DNA from: an uncultured Alphaproteobacteria bacterium
GTDB taxonomy: Bacteria > Pseudomonadota > Alphaproteobacteria > Rhodobacterales > Rhodobacteraceae
Direction of reading: 5' to 3'
DNA length: 64,000 nt
Assembly (NCBI GenBank): GCA_902600895.1
Contig: CACKLF010000005.1
Location: 1 to 64,000 of the forward strand
Shown: piece by piece, positions 9,599 to 18,973 of the stretch
Layout of the letters: the number at the start of each line of letters is the position of its first letter
Position numbering within the stretch: the first letter of the stretch is position 1
Program-made: the position numbers and the translations under genes
Notes under the pieces: model-generated
The model's database searches: none
What the model was told of the DNA's origin: nothing
The model's input: only the letters and a program-made list of their open reading frames with translations

Positions 9599-12500
9599 TT
9601 ATTGACTATTCGCCACAAGCTCTTCAGCTGAACCTAAAGAAACACTCACTAACTGACTTACGCCTTTCTCAACCATTGTAACACCTAAAAGCCTATCCAT
9701 TTTTGACATTGTAATAGAATTATGAGTTACCACCAAAAATCTAGTATCTGTCTTCTCGACCATCTCGGATAGCAAACTACAAAACCTGATAGTGTTAGAA
9801 TCATCTAATGGTGCATCTACCTCATCTAGAATACAAAGGGGACTGGGATTAGCCAAAAAAACAGCAAAAATAAGTGATAATGCCGTTAGCGTTTGTTCTC
9901 CACCAGAAAGAAGTGAGATAGTAGAAAGTTTCTTTCCTGGTGGTTGACAAAATATTTCTAACCCTGCTTCAAGAGGATCCGAACTTTCAACAAAAGTGAG
10001 TGTGGCTTCTCCACCTCCAAATAGATCTTTAAAGAGTGACTTGAAATTCTGATTTACTTCTTCAAAAGCATTTTTAAGTCTCTCTCTTCCCTCCTTATTT
10101 AAATTTGATATGCCTGAAGAAAGCTTTATCAGCGCTTTCGATAAGTCATCCTTTTCTGCATTTAAATTGGAAAACTGAGACAGCAATTCTGATGAATCCT
10201 CTTCTGCACGAAGGTTGACGGCACCAAGGCTATCTCTCTTTCTTTTTAATGATGATATGTTTTCTTCTGCAGTTTCTATTGAAGGAAATTGATGCGTTTT
10301 GTCTGCCATTTTTGAAACTAGAATTTCAAAGGAAATTCCCAGAGTTTCATTTATCTCATTTTTTATATGCTCCAATTTCTCTTTAACATTAACTCTGTTA
10401 GCTTCTATAGTTGCTCTCTCTTCTCTGAGGTCTGAGACCTTCTTTTCTAGTTCTTTCTCCTGCTCAAAACAATACCTCAAATCCTGCTCAGCCAACTCTA
10501 GCGCCCTAGAAGCATCTGTATGATTCTTTTTTATTTTTAAAATAGCATCATTCAATGATAATTTATTTTCTTTTATATGGTTTGGCTTAGCTTTAGCAAC
10601 TTGCAGATCCGCAAAAAGTTTCTGCTGTCTATCCTTAATTTCTTTTTCTCTGACCTGTGCTTCTAATAGTCTTTGTGACCAGCCTTGATATGCCAAATCA
10701 ACTTCCTTAACTCTTGTTTCTTGAGATACTCGTTTAAGATTAATCTGGTCAAAAACGGTCTTCTTCTCACGATACTGAAGTCTTGAATATTCAACCTTCA
10801 ATTTCATATTCTCATAACTTGCCCTAGCTTCATCAAGCTCAGAGGCTAGGTCTTGACGAATTGGAGCTTGATCCTCACTCTCAACGAATGAGCTAAGATC
10901 TTTTTCCTTAATTAGAATACTCTCTTCTATGACATTTTGTTTATCACTCAAAATATTTAGTTCTGAAACTTGTCGTCCTATTTGCAGTCTTAAGTTTTCC
11001 ATTTCAGATTGTAACTGTGAGGTTTGATTTTTAATGTCTTGCTCCATCTTACTCATCTTACTGTATCTCTCAGAGGCATCATCAAATTGACTTTTAGCAC
11101 TGACTAGAGAACCTTTTAGGTTTACAAGCTTGCTTTGAGCTATTTTTAATTTATTTCTCCGATCTAGATTTAATTCAGAGCTAGATATTACTTTTTCATC
11201 ATTCTTAATGAATCCATCCCATCGCCAAAAATTTCCATCTTTACTCACCAGTATTTGCCCAACCTTAAGAAATGGCTGTAACTTAGGTCCAAGCTCGTTT
11301 GAAACAAGACCTACAGATTTGAACCTAGGCTTTAAGACTTCTGGACAATCTATTAGTTCGTCTAAGCTCTTAATATTTTCAGGTAAACCTGATAAGCTTA
11401 GATGTTCCATATTCTTCCAACCTGACTTGATACCTAGATCCACCTGAGGATATTCCAGCTCGTCGTGCAGAATTACAGAAACAGCTTTTACGTAATTCTC
11501 TTCTATTTCGAAATGATCCAAGAGTTGGTCATCACTTTTTTTATTTTCAGAAATCGTATTCTGCAAAAATGAACATTCCGATACTAAGAACGAATGTTCT
11601 GCCTCCAATTCTGAAACCTTAATTCTTAAACTTTCTATTTCAGCAAAAGCTACTTCTATCTCAGACTTGTGTGATTTATGTTGTGAATTAGATACTTCAA
11701 ACTCTTTAGAGAGTTTAGTTAATCGCAGCTTATTAACTTCCAATGATTTTTCATTCTTTAGTATAGTATCGAGGTTGATTTGCCTACTTGAGTTCAAGTC
11801 AGTCAAGTTAGCTTTTAATTCTCTTGCCTGATCCTCCTTCCGATTGAGATTAGTGTCGAAAGCATCAAGTCTTTCTTCTAAGCGTGCAAATTTATCTCCA
11901 AATTCTTCGAGGCTTCTCTCACTATTAACAAGAGCAGTTTCTGCCTTTTTTAATTCAGCTCGCAAACCTTCTTCTTTCTTTGTATCAAGAACAGTATTCG
12001 CTAACTCTTGTCTTTCATCGTCTAATTTCCTCCTTTCCAATTTTGCATCATTTAAAAGTTTCTTTTCTCTTTCTTCATTTTGTCTCAATTCTCTCATATT
12101 TTCTTCAATTGATCTTATTGAAATAAATGCAGATTTCTCTTGCTCTTCTAATGTATTAACTTGTGCCATGTGATTAGCTAACTCCCCAGAAAAGCGAGAC
12201 TCAGAACTTCTAAGTGGCCGAATTTTGGTCTCTAATTCAACTCGCTTTCTAGACTCATAGGATGCTAATTCAACCTTTTTTGCTAAGTCAATGGTCAGAT
12301 TTGTAAGCTCATTCTCAACTTTAATCATTTGATCACTGGTAAGAGACAATTTAAGATACAGAAGTACTGCCTCAAGCTCTCTTATTTTAATGCCCAAGTC
12401 TTTATATCTTTTCGCTTGACGGGCTTGCCTTTCAAGAGATTTAATTTGACTATCCAATTGATCAATTACGTCAGATATTCTTGAAATATTTAGCTCAGTG

Positions 12501-13057
12501 CTAGTCAATTTTAACTCAGCTTCATGACGCCTCTGATAGAGACCCGAAATTCCAGCAGCCTCTTCTAGAATACGCCTTCTATCTCTAGGCTTAGCATTTA
12601 TTAATTCAGTAACCTGACCCTGTTTCACAAATGAATTTGATTGCGCTCCTGAGGCAGCATCCGCAAACAAAATTTGAATATCTCTTGCTCTAAATTCTTT
12701 TCCATTGATCTTAAATTGAGAACCTAAATCGCGGACAACCTTCCGAACTATTTCAATTTTTTCGTTATTATTATACTCTTGAGGAGCTGAAAAATCAGTG
12801 TTGTCAAGTGTTAGTGATACTTCAGCTGAGCTTTTAGCTGGACGTGATCCAGCTCCAGCAAATATTACGTCCTCCATTCCACCACTTCTCATAGATTTAG
12901 GTCTAGTTTCACCCATCACCCACTGAATTGCATCAAGGATATTTGATTTTCCACACCCGTTAGGGCCCACTATTCCTGTTAAGCCATCCAAAATTGGCAA
13001 CTCGGTCTTGTCAACAAAACTTTTAAAACCACTTAACCTTAATCGATTGAATTTCAA
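9599..13057 (-). CDS. smc: Chromosome segregation ATPase SMC
   Basis: The condensin ATPase that compacts and resolves sister chromosomes. It has 1152 residues. The N-terminal head carries Walker A GPNGCGKSN (residues 31-39). Two long coiled coils flank a central hinge, roughly residues 520-640. The C-terminal head has the ABC signature LLSGGEQTLTALSL, Walker B LCILDEVDAPLDD and the D-loop/switch region FLVVTHNSITM. The start is a TTG at 13057 and gives the canonical MKFNRLRLSGFKSF; an in-frame stop lies a few codons upstream. No scpA or scpB is in the window. It is the first gene of a minus-strand run reaching acs, and diverges from the EamA gene. Confidence 0.97.
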   Translation of the reverse strand: MKFNRLRLSGFKSFVDKTELPILDGLTGIVGPNGCGKSNILDAIQWVMGETRPKSMRSGGMEDVIFAGAGSRPAKSSAEVSLTLDNTDFSAPQEYNNNEKIEIVRKVVRDLGSQFKINGKEFRARDIQILFADAASGAQSNSFVKQGQVTELINAKPRDRRRILEEAAGISGLYQRRHEAELKLTSTELNISRISDVIDQLDSQIKSLERQARQAKRYKDLGIKIRELEAVLLYLKLSLTSDQMIKVENELTNLTIDLAKKVELASYESRKRVELETKIRPLRSSESRFSGELANHMAQVNTLEEQEKSAFISIRSIEENMRELRQNEEREKKLLNDAKLERRKLDDERQELANTVLDTKKEEGLRAELKKAETALVNSERSLEEFGDKFARLEERLDAFDTNLNRKEDQARELKANLTDLNSSRQINLDTILKNEKSLEVNKLRLTKLSKEFEVSNSQHKSHKSEIEVAFAEIESLRIKVSELEAEHSFLVSECSFLQNTISENKKSDDQLLDHFEIEENYVKAVSVILHDELEYPQVDLGIKSGWKNMEHLSLSGLPENIKSLDELIDCPEVLKPRFKSVGLVSNELGPKLQPFLKVGQILVSKDGNFWRWDGFIKNDEKVISSSELNLDRRNKLKIAQSKLVNLKGSLVSAKSQFDDASERYSKMSKMEQDIKNQTSQLQSEMENLRLQIGRQVSELNILSDKQNVIEESILIKEKDLSSFVESEDQAPIRQDLASELDEARASYENMKLKVEYSRLQYREKKTVFDQINLKRVSQETRVKEVDLAYQGWSQRLLEAQVREKEIKDRQQKLFADLQVAKAKPNHIKENKLSLNDAILKIKKNHTDASRALELAEQDLRYCFEQEKELEKKVSDLREERATIEANRVNVKEKLEHIKNEINETLGISFEILVSKMADKTHQFPSIETAEENISSLKRKRDSLGAVNLRAEEDSSELLSQFSNLNAEKDDLSKALIKLSSGISNLNKEGRERLKNAFEEVNQNFKSLFKDLFGGGEATLTFVESSDPLEAGLEIFCQPPGKKLSTISLLSGGEQTLTALSLIFAVFLANPSPLCILDEVDAPLDDSNTIRFCSLLSEMVEKTDTRFLVVTHNSITMSKMDRLLGVTMVEKGVSQLVSVSLGSAEELVANSQ

Positions 13058-13210
13058 TTCATATACCCAACAATATTACAATATTAATTTGGCGGTCCAA
13101 AACCCTCGATTGAATAAAAGCTTGTTATTTGCATATAATGCAACCCTAAAAAAAATTTTTTTGAAAAAAAGTAGCTAATAGAGATTTCCACCCCTTCAGC
13201 AATACAAGTG

Positions 13211-13235
13211 TAGTGTTTCTTCGAAAGAACTACTA
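13211..13235. promoter_or_regulatory. Imperfect dyad in smc/EamA divergent region
   Basis: Within the 218-bp gap between smc and the EamA gene, TAGTGTTTCTTCGAAAGAACTACTA reads as an interrupted dyad centred on the CG at 13222-13223, with two or three mismatches or bulges. It could be an operator for either gene or chance in AT-rich DNA. The rest of the gap holds A/T runs (13147-13170) and no feature I can name. Confidence 0.25.
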
Positions 13236-13275
13236 GAAGATAGATTTAAAGCACACCACATAAATCAAAACTAAA

Positions 13276-14136
13276 ATGAAAAAAAATAATATAAAACTTG
13301 GCATTCCATTGATGTTACTCACAACATTTACTTTTGCTGTGCAGGACAGCCTTTCACAAATCCTGGCATCTGATTATAACGTTATTTTAATTGTCTCAAT
13401 TAGATATTTTTTTCTTACTTTTTGCATATTTATTTTTTGCTTAATAAATCCAATAAAGTTCAAGAAAGCACTAAGAACAAAGCACCTCTTCTTACAAATT
13501 CTACGAGGCCTCCTTTTAGCTTTAGAAATTTGCGTTATGGTGTATTCCTTCACAAAATTAGGCTTAGCAAAAAGTCATGCTTTTTTTTCCTGCTACCCTT
13601 TACTGGTCTGTCTGCTATCCATTCCTATATTAAACGAAAAAATTGGCTTTCTTCAGTCAATATGTATCCTATTCGGTTTTTTAGGAACGCTAATAGTATT
13701 GCGTCCAGGGACATCAGGTTTTTCCCTAGAGTACCTTATTCCACTCTTGTCAGCCCTTTTATTCGCCCTTTATAGTATTCTCACCCGCTACGTTTCTCAC
13801 AGAGATACCACTGAAACAAGCCTTTTTTGGGTAGGATTAGTCGGCACACTTTTTATGTCAGTTGTTGTTCCCTTCTTCTGGGAACCAATATTAGAAATTG
13901 ACCTTTTATGGATATTAACACTTTGTCTAATTGCCATTTTAGGCCATTTCTTTTTAATAAAAACCTTAGAAATATGTGAAGTTTCTAAAGTTCAACCTTT
14001 TGCTTACTTCCAAGTTGTCTTTGCTTCTTTTTTTGGAATTTACTTTTTTTCAGAGAGCATTGATCTTCTCTCAGCAATAGGAACGGGTATCATAATTTTT
14101 AGTGGCGTGCTGATGTATTTTAGAGAAACTAAATAG
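13276..14136 (+). CDS. EamA/DMT-family inner-membrane transporter
   Basis: A 286-residue protein with about ten hydrophobic segments in two EamA halves, the layout of drug/metabolite transporters. The first half has FTFAVQDSLSQILASDY and the second FALYSILTRYVSHRDTTETS. The glycine-rich end (GTGIIIFSGVLMYFRE) is typical. DMT members export or import metabolites such as amino acids, S-adenosylmethionine or riboflavin; nothing here selects one. It is monocistronic, divergent from smc and convergent with the transglycosylase gene 14 bp away. Confidence 0.85.
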   Translation: MKKNNIKLGIPLMLLTTFTFAVQDSLSQILASDYNVILIVSIRYFFLTFCIFIFCLINPIKFKKALRTKHLFLQILRGLLLALEICVMVYSFTKLGLAKSHAFFSCYPLLVCLLSIPILNEKIGFLQSICILFGFLGTLIVLRPGTSGFSLEYLIPLLSALLFALYSILTRYVSHRDTTETSLFWVGLVGTLFMSVVVPFFWEPILEIDLLWILTLCLIAILGHFFLIKTLEICEVSKVQPFAYFQVVFASFFGIYFFSESIDLLSAIGTGIIIFSGVLMYFRETK

Positions 14137-14150
14137 GAAATTTTTTTGAC

Positions 14151-16208
14151 CTAATTTAAGTAATTTACAAACTTCGTACGCAAGTGATCAAACTTAAAAC
14201 TCTCCCCATTTAGGATCCCTTCATATATTTTACTAGATGCCAAAACACGGGAAACATAGCCTCTTGTTTCATCAAAAGGTATACATTGGATCCATGAAAT
14301 CATATCAATTTCACCTTTTCTAGGGTCTCCAAATGCTTTGAGCCAAGAGTTAACTCGGCTTGGCCCCGCATTATAAGCCGCTATAGCTAGAGGAAAGCTA
14401 TACTGATATCTTTTTAATAGCTTTTCGATATAGTGTACACCAAGAGTAAAATTATAGTTCCAGTCTGACCTTAAACGCTTTGGCAGGTAGGGCAGTCCAA
14501 CTTCCTGCGACATCATTTGTGCTGTTTTGGGCATAAGCTGCATTAAACCTAGCGCACCAGTGGTACTTTTTGAACCCAGATAAAATTTACTTTCCTCTCT
14601 GGCTACGGCCAAATATAATGCCTCATTTGAGACATCACTAGTTTTCCAATAATATGGTATTGGATAACCTAAAAGTAGATTCTCATATCTCAAATTTTCA
14701 TTATTGGCCATAATTGAAATTACTGACAAATGATGTCCAGTTCGATTCAATGAATTTAATAAGTTAATTTTTTCCTCCTGGGTTAGTGACTTAATTGAAT
14801 GCTGTAAAAACCAATCACCCAGCACGATTCGCCCCGCATAACTTAGTAGCAATCCCACTTTAACAGTATCCAACATAATTACCCGACTGAACTCAAAATT
14901 ATTTTCACTTTCTGAGCTTTTTAGATCAGGTTCAACTTTGTTTAAAATTTCGTGAGCCAATTGACCATGTACCGTATCAAAATACTTGGAAGCCTCACTA
15001 AAAGAGTCATTTGCCAAATCTTTTTCTGCATTATTTAAAAATGCTTTCCCAATAAAAAAATTTAGTTTGGATTTAGTTTCAGGTGAGACTGCAACCTTCA
15101 ATGAATTCTGAAAATGTCTAAGTGCTAGATTATGATCACCTAAATATTGATAGGCGATGAAACCAGATAGCCACTCGAGTTGACTATAACTGTCATCATT
15201 CACACTTAGATAATGTTGACTTGCTATTTCATAAGCCTCTAAATATCTTGATTTAGTCGTATTGTGCTTTACCAGACGCACTCTGTAATTTGCCCAAATA
15301 TCTGGTCGTCCAAGTATTTTTTTACCTCTTTTTGAATTAGCAACAATGTATTTGCTCGCTGAGTCTATGAGATTTTTTTCTAACCTAAATCTGAAACGAT
15401 CCAAAATTACCCCAGCCTGATCTATTTGCTCCTCTGAAAGCTGAGCAAGTGCTACATCCACACCTTTTTCTTTTTTTTGCAACTGTAATCTTACTTTTTG
15501 GACTTGAGACAATTCGAATAAACTAAATTTGACAAGTTGTTCAACAGACGAAGTTTTTCCTTTCCATAGTAGTTCCTCAATTCTTTCATTTACATTTAGT
15601 CCATATTTCCCAACGAATTCTTTTAAGAACTCTATTAAGCAACTATCACTAAAATCTACCCAAAGCCATTGATCTGTCAAAACCTTACGAGCTGTTTCTT
15701 TACTTTGAAACTTAGAATAAAACTTAGCATATATAAAAAGGCCCTCACCAGTCTGGGGTTTGTTCTCCAAAAATATTTTTAAAATGTCCTTACTTAAGTT
15801 GAATTTTTTTTCAACAAAATCTTTATATATTTTTCGCTCTCCTTTTTGTCTAAGTAAACGCATTCCAGGCCAATATGGATTGCTCTCAATAAATTCTATG
15901 TACTCTGTAACAGAACCCTCCCCAGACCTTAACTTTAGCCATTCGATTAGGTTCTGAAGAGGCTCTTTAGCATTTGGCCCGATCACCTGAAATGCTTTAT
16001 CCCACAAACCTGCATCAGCATATACCAAAGCTCTTGATATTTTCTGAGATTGATTTTCTATGCCAAGTGCATAGGGGAGTTGGGGAGTTATTACGTAAAA
16101 TAAAAAAGCCAGAAGAAGTAAAACTTTTCTCCTAATCCAAATTAGCCTTTGCTTTCTAGAAAAATTGGGCATTTTTACTACAACAAAATAAAATTTGAAA
16201 AAAAACAT
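14151..16208 (-). CDS. Soluble-type lytic murein transglycosylase
   Basis: A periplasmic enzyme cleaving peptidoglycan glycan strands to 1,6-anhydro products. An N-terminal hydrophobic export segment (KVLLLLAFLFYVITPQLPYA) is followed by a long superhelical alpha-repeat region (about residues 50-510). The C-terminal SLT domain contains AREESKFYLGSKS with the catalytic Glu, then GALGLMQLMPKTA and AIAAYNAGPSRVNSWL. The length of 685 residues fits Slt70-like enzymes. ATG codons at 16208 and 16172 are both possible starts. The second gives a cleaner signal peptide (MPNFSRKQ), but neither has a strong ribosome site. It is divergent from dapA. Confidence 0.92.
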   Translation of the reverse strand: MFFFKFYFVVVKMPNFSRKQRLIWIRRKVLLLLAFLFYVITPQLPYALGIENQSQKISRALVYADAGLWDKAFQVIGPNAKEPLQNLIEWLKLRSGEGSVTEYIEFIESNPYWPGMRLLRQKGERKIYKDFVEKKFNLSKDILKIFLENKPQTGEGLFIYAKFYSKFQSKETARKVLTDQWLWVDFSDSCLIEFLKEFVGKYGLNVNERIEELLWKGKTSSVEQLVKFSLFELSQVQKVRLQLQKKEKGVDVALAQLSEEQIDQAGVILDRFRFRLEKNLIDSASKYIVANSKRGKKILGRPDIWANYRVRLVKHNTTKSRYLEAYEIASQHYLSVNDDSYSQLEWLSGFIAYQYLGDHNLALRHFQNSLKVAVSPETKSKLNFFIGKAFLNNAEKDLANDSFSEASKYFDTVHGQLAHEILNKVEPDLKSSESENNFEFSRVIMLDTVKVGLLLSYAGRIVLGDWFLQHSIKSLTQEEKINLLNSLNRTGHHLSVISIMANNENLRYENLLLGYPIPYYWKTSDVSNEALYLAVAREESKFYLGSKSTTGALGLMQLMPKTAQMMSQEVGLPYLPKRLRSDWNYNFTLGVHYIEKLLKRYQYSFPLAIAAYNAGPSRVNSWLKAFGDPRKGEIDMISWIQCIPFDETRGYVSRVLASSKIYEGILNGESFKFDHLRTKFVNYLN

Positions 16209-16235
16209 TTAATCACTCGAAAGAGTTAGATAAAA

Positions 16236-16257
16236 GATATAGTCTTTATACTATATC
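16236..16257. promoter_or_regulatory. Perfect 8-bp inverted repeat between transglycosylase gene and dapA
   Basis: GATATAGT, six bases, then ACTATATC, a perfect dyad in the middle of the 73-bp divergent gap. It is well placed to bind a regulator of either gene, or to supply overlapping -10-like TATA elements on both strands. No known regulator motif is recognised. Confidence 0.35.
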
Positions 16258-16281
16258 ATTTAAGTTGGAGCCGTAGCAATA

Positions 16282-17154
16282 ATGTTTAAAGGATCTATCC
16301 CAGCGTTAGTAACGCCATTTAAAGACAATAAGATTGACCTTAAAGCTTTGGAAAACCTTGTAGATTGGCACATATCCGAAGGTAGCCATGGATTGGTTGC
16401 GGTAGGTACTACCGGTGAAAGTCCAACGCTTTCCCATGAGGAACATAAAACTGTCGTTGAAGCAGTGGTAAAGTGCTGTTCTGGTAAAATACCAGTGATT
16501 GCAGGAGCTGGTTCAAATAATACCGAAGAATCTATAGATCTTATAAATTTTGCTGAAAAGATTGGTGCTGATGGAGCTCTAGTGGTTACACCGTATTACA
16601 ACAAACCTAATCAGAGGGGACTGATTAAACATTATACGGCGTTACATAATTCTTGTGATTTACCTATCATTATTTACAATATACCAGGTAGATCAGTAAT
16701 TGATATGACTGTCGAAACAATGTCACAACTCTCAAAACTTGAAAGAATAGTGGGAGTTAAAGATGCAACTGGTGATGTAAGCAGAGTTTCAGATGTTCGC
16801 CTTTCTTGTGGAAAAGATTTTATTCAATTGAGCGGAAATGACGAAGTCGCTTTGGGGTTTAACGCTCATGGAGGGGTTGGGTGCATTTCGGTTATAGCAA
16901 ATGTAGCTCCAAAACTTTGTTCTGAATTTCAAAACAGTATGCTCCAAGGCAATTATCAACTCGCTATTACACTTCAAGATAAACTTGTAAAACTTAACAG
17001 GGCGGCATTTTTGGAGCCTAATCCATGTCCAATAAAATATGCGCTGTCTAGGCTTAATTTAACATCGAATGAAGTAAGATCACCTCTGGTTGCAGTAGAT
17101 AAAGAAACAGAAAAGGTGATGGATGAGGCGCTGAGGTGCGCCGGAATTATCTAA
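16282..17154 (+). CDS. dapA: 4-hydroxy-tetrahydrodipicolinate synthase
   Basis: Condenses pyruvate with aspartate semialdehyde, the first committed step of lysine and diaminopimelate synthesis. The 290 residues form a TIM barrel. The Schiff-base Lys is K160 in VGVKDATGD, the catalytic Tyr is Y132 in IYNIPGRS, and the Thr pair of the proton relay is 43-44 in [18 protein letters not shown] (residues 105-113) is also diagnostic. A GGAG lies 11 bases before the ATG. smpB follows 6 bp downstream, an order common in alphaproteobacteria, so the two are probably cotranscribed. Confidence 0.97.
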   Translation: MFKGSIPALVTPFKDNKIDLKALENLVDWHISEGSHGLVAVGTTGESPTLSHEEHKTVVEAVVKCCSGKIPVIAGAGSNNTEESIDLINFAEKIGADGALVVTPYYNKPNQRGLIKHYTALHNSCDLPIIIYNIPGRSVIDMTVETMSQLSKLERIVGVKDATGDVSRVSDVRLSCGKDFIQLSGNDEVALGFNAHGGVGCISVIANVAPKLCSEFQNSMLQGNYQLAITLQDKLVKLNRAAFLEPNPCPIKYALSRLNLTSNEVRSPLVAVDKETEKVMDEALRCAGII

Positions 17155-17160
17155 AATATT

Positions 17161-17640
17161 ATGTCTAGAAAAAAACATCAAACTTCAAAAATTTCTCCGA
17201 TCGTAGAAAATCGCAAAGCTAAATTTAATTTTTTTATTGAAGACACTTTAGAGTGTGGAATTTCACTGGAGGGTTCTGAGGTTAAATCGTTAAGAAGTAG
17301 TAAAAGCAGCATAGCTGAAAGTTACGCTGCTGTCGAAAATGGAGAGTTGTGGTTGATTAATAGTTTTATTCCAAATTATTCGCATTCTAAAACTTTTACG
17401 CATGAAGATAAAAGGCCAAGAAAATTACTAGTAAAAAAGAAACAACTCTCAAGACTTTGGCAAGCTACAGGTAGAGATGGTATGACACTCGTTCCACTTC
17501 GAATTTATTTCAATGAAAAAGGTATGGCTAAAACTTTGATAGGAATAGCAAAAGGTAAGAAGGCGCCAGACAAGCGCGAGGTTGAAAAAGCTAGAGATTG
17601 GAAAAAACAGAAGTTGAGGTTGTTAAAAGAAAAGTTCTGA
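17161..17640 (+). CDS. smpB: SsrA-binding protein SmpB
   Basis: Binds tmRNA and brings it to stalled ribosomes for trans-translation. The length of 159 residues is normal. Visible motifs are GISLEGSEVKSLRSSKSSIAESYA (positions about 39-62, given here in part as the family core), YSHSKTFTHEDKRPRKLL, and the Lys/Arg-rich tail (EVEKARDWKKQKLRLLKEKF) that folds in the ribosomal A site. It lies 6 bp behind dapA and converges with the yhhQ-like gene. No tmRNA gene was found in the window. Confidence 0.97.
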   Translation: MSRKKHQTSKISPIVENRKAKFNFFIEDTLECGISLEGSEVKSLRSSKSSIAESYAAVENGELWLINSFIPNYSHSKTFTHEDKRPRKLLVKKKQLSRLWQATGRDGMTLVPLRIYFNEKGMAKTLIGIAKGKKAPDKREVEKARDWKKQKLRLLKEKF

Positions 17641-17653
17641 GCTGAGACCAGTA

Positions 17654-18334
17654 TTATTTAGAAGAAGCGTGTTTATATGTGTCAGTAACAGAGAGCAATC
17701 GTCCTAACAATAGCTTAAATGGTATAAGAGAAACACAGACAACTCCAAATTTTACAATAAAGTCTGCTAAAGCTAAGCTTATCCAGAGTGGTGCTAGGAA
17801 ACCAAGACCTAAGAGCGGCACATCAAGATTAGCCCACGAAACATCATTAGAAACTTCTAAGAAACTAAAATACGAATCAAAGGCTAGCGAGAAAAAAATA
17901 AGTGTGTCAACTAATCCACCAATGAGTGATGATAATAACGGAGCCTTCCACCAATGCTTCAGATCAAAAAACAAAGAAAAAAGTCTTACATCTAGCAATT
18001 GGGAAATTAAAAAAGCAGTGCCAGAGGCGATGGCGACGCGCAATGTCACAAGTGGACCAAACTCTCCAATAATTTGTGTTCCAACAAGGGAACCGATTAT
18101 TCCTGTAAAAAATCCCACTAATACAATTAATCTGGCAACTCTAGGACCGTAAACCCTATTTGAAAGATCAGTGATTAAAAATGCAAAGGGATAAGTAAAA
18201 GCGGCATAAGTTAGCCATTCACCAATCAAAAAATGAACTAAAATATTCGATATCACCACAACTGAAGCCATCGCTATAATTGCTACCAAAATACCAGTAC
18301 GAATAGCCATATCTAATCCACTTTCTATCGACAC
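17654..18334 (-). CDS. yhhQ: Queuosine-precursor transporter of the YhhQ/VUT family
   Basis: A 226-residue integral membrane protein with six or so hydrophobic helices. Family features seen are the FPLTDL-like segment (FAFLITDLSNRVYGPRVARL), an RVAIASGTAFLISQLLDV helix and the conserved WWKAPLLSSLIGGLVDTLIF helix. YhhQ imports 7-cyano-7-deazaguanine or related precursors of the tRNA base queuosine. It is convergent with smpB (13 bp) and lies 15 bp after the HAD gene, so it may be the last gene of the rsmI-gshB-HAD run. Confidence 0.87.
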   Translation of the reverse strand: MSIESGLDMAIRTGILVAIIAMASVVVISNILVHFLIGEWLTYAAFTYPFAFLITDLSNRVYGPRVARLIVLVGFFTGIIGSLVGTQIIGEFGPLVTLRVAIASGTAFLISQLLDVRLFSLFFDLKHWWKAPLLSSLIGGLVDTLIFFSLAFDSYFSFLEVSNDVSWANLDVPLLGLGFLAPLWISLALADFIVKFGVVCVSLIPFKLLLGRLLSVTDTYKHASSK

Positions 18335-18349
18335 TTAATGACTACATAA

Positions 18350-18973
18350 CTACTTTTGATTTTGCAAGAGTATACCCAAAGAATTTAGATGGTTTCTAAG
18401 CCTTTTCCCATCTCTAAATATGTGAATTTGCCAACCTCTCTTTTCTGCTGCAATACAATTTGATTTCCTATCATCAATAAAAAATAAATTGGATGGGGTC
18501 AGCCCAGTTTCCTGCTCCACTTTTTCATAGATCTGCTGATCTGGCTTTACTAAACCTAAATGTCCAGAGATAAAATACTTATCAAAGCTTCGTAGCTCTG
18601 GATATACGTCACACGCCAACTCAAAAGTTTCCTTACCAAAATTCGACAATACGTAAATAGGGTATCCCGCTTGCTTGAGCTCATTAAGTATCAGCCAAGT
18701 ATTGCGAATTTTTGGTCTAAACATCTGAATCCAATTGTCGCGCCAATCTACAAACACAGCTTCGAATTCTGGATAGTTCTTAATATGTTCAGCAATCATA
18801 GCTTTGAATGATTCACCCTTATCAATTCTGACATTCATAATGGCAACGATGGTATCTAATTGCCTGTTTTTTTCAATATTTGTTGATTTATATTTATCGA
18901 TAATCCTTGTGGTGGACCACTGAACCAGGACATTACCTACATCAAAGACGAAGGCTTCAATTTTTCTTTTCAA
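18350..18973 (-). CDS. HAD-superfamily (subfamily IA) phosphatase
   Basis: A 207-residue hydrolase. Motif I is FVFDVGNVLVQW with the nucleophilic Asp near residue 11; the usual second Asp is replaced by Gly, as in the YihX branch (DxGNVL). Motif II is the YVLSNFG segment, motif III the Lys in GLVKPDQQIY, and motif IV FFIDDRKSN. The YihX branch dephosphorylates small sugar phosphates such as alpha-glucose-1-phosphate, but the substrate here is unknown. Its start overlaps the end of gshB by 17 bp, which points to cotranscription. Confidence 0.88.
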   Translation of the reverse strand: MKRKIEAFVFDVGNVLVQWSTTRIIDKYKSTNIEKNRQLDTIVAIMNVRIDKGESFKAMIAEHIKNYPEFEAVFVDWRDNWIQMFRPKIRNTWLILNELKQAGYPIYVLSNFGKETFELACDVYPELRSFDKYFISGHLGLVKPDQQIYEKVEQETGLTPSNLFFIDDRKSNCIAAEKRGWQIHIFRDGKRLRNHLNSLGILLQNQK

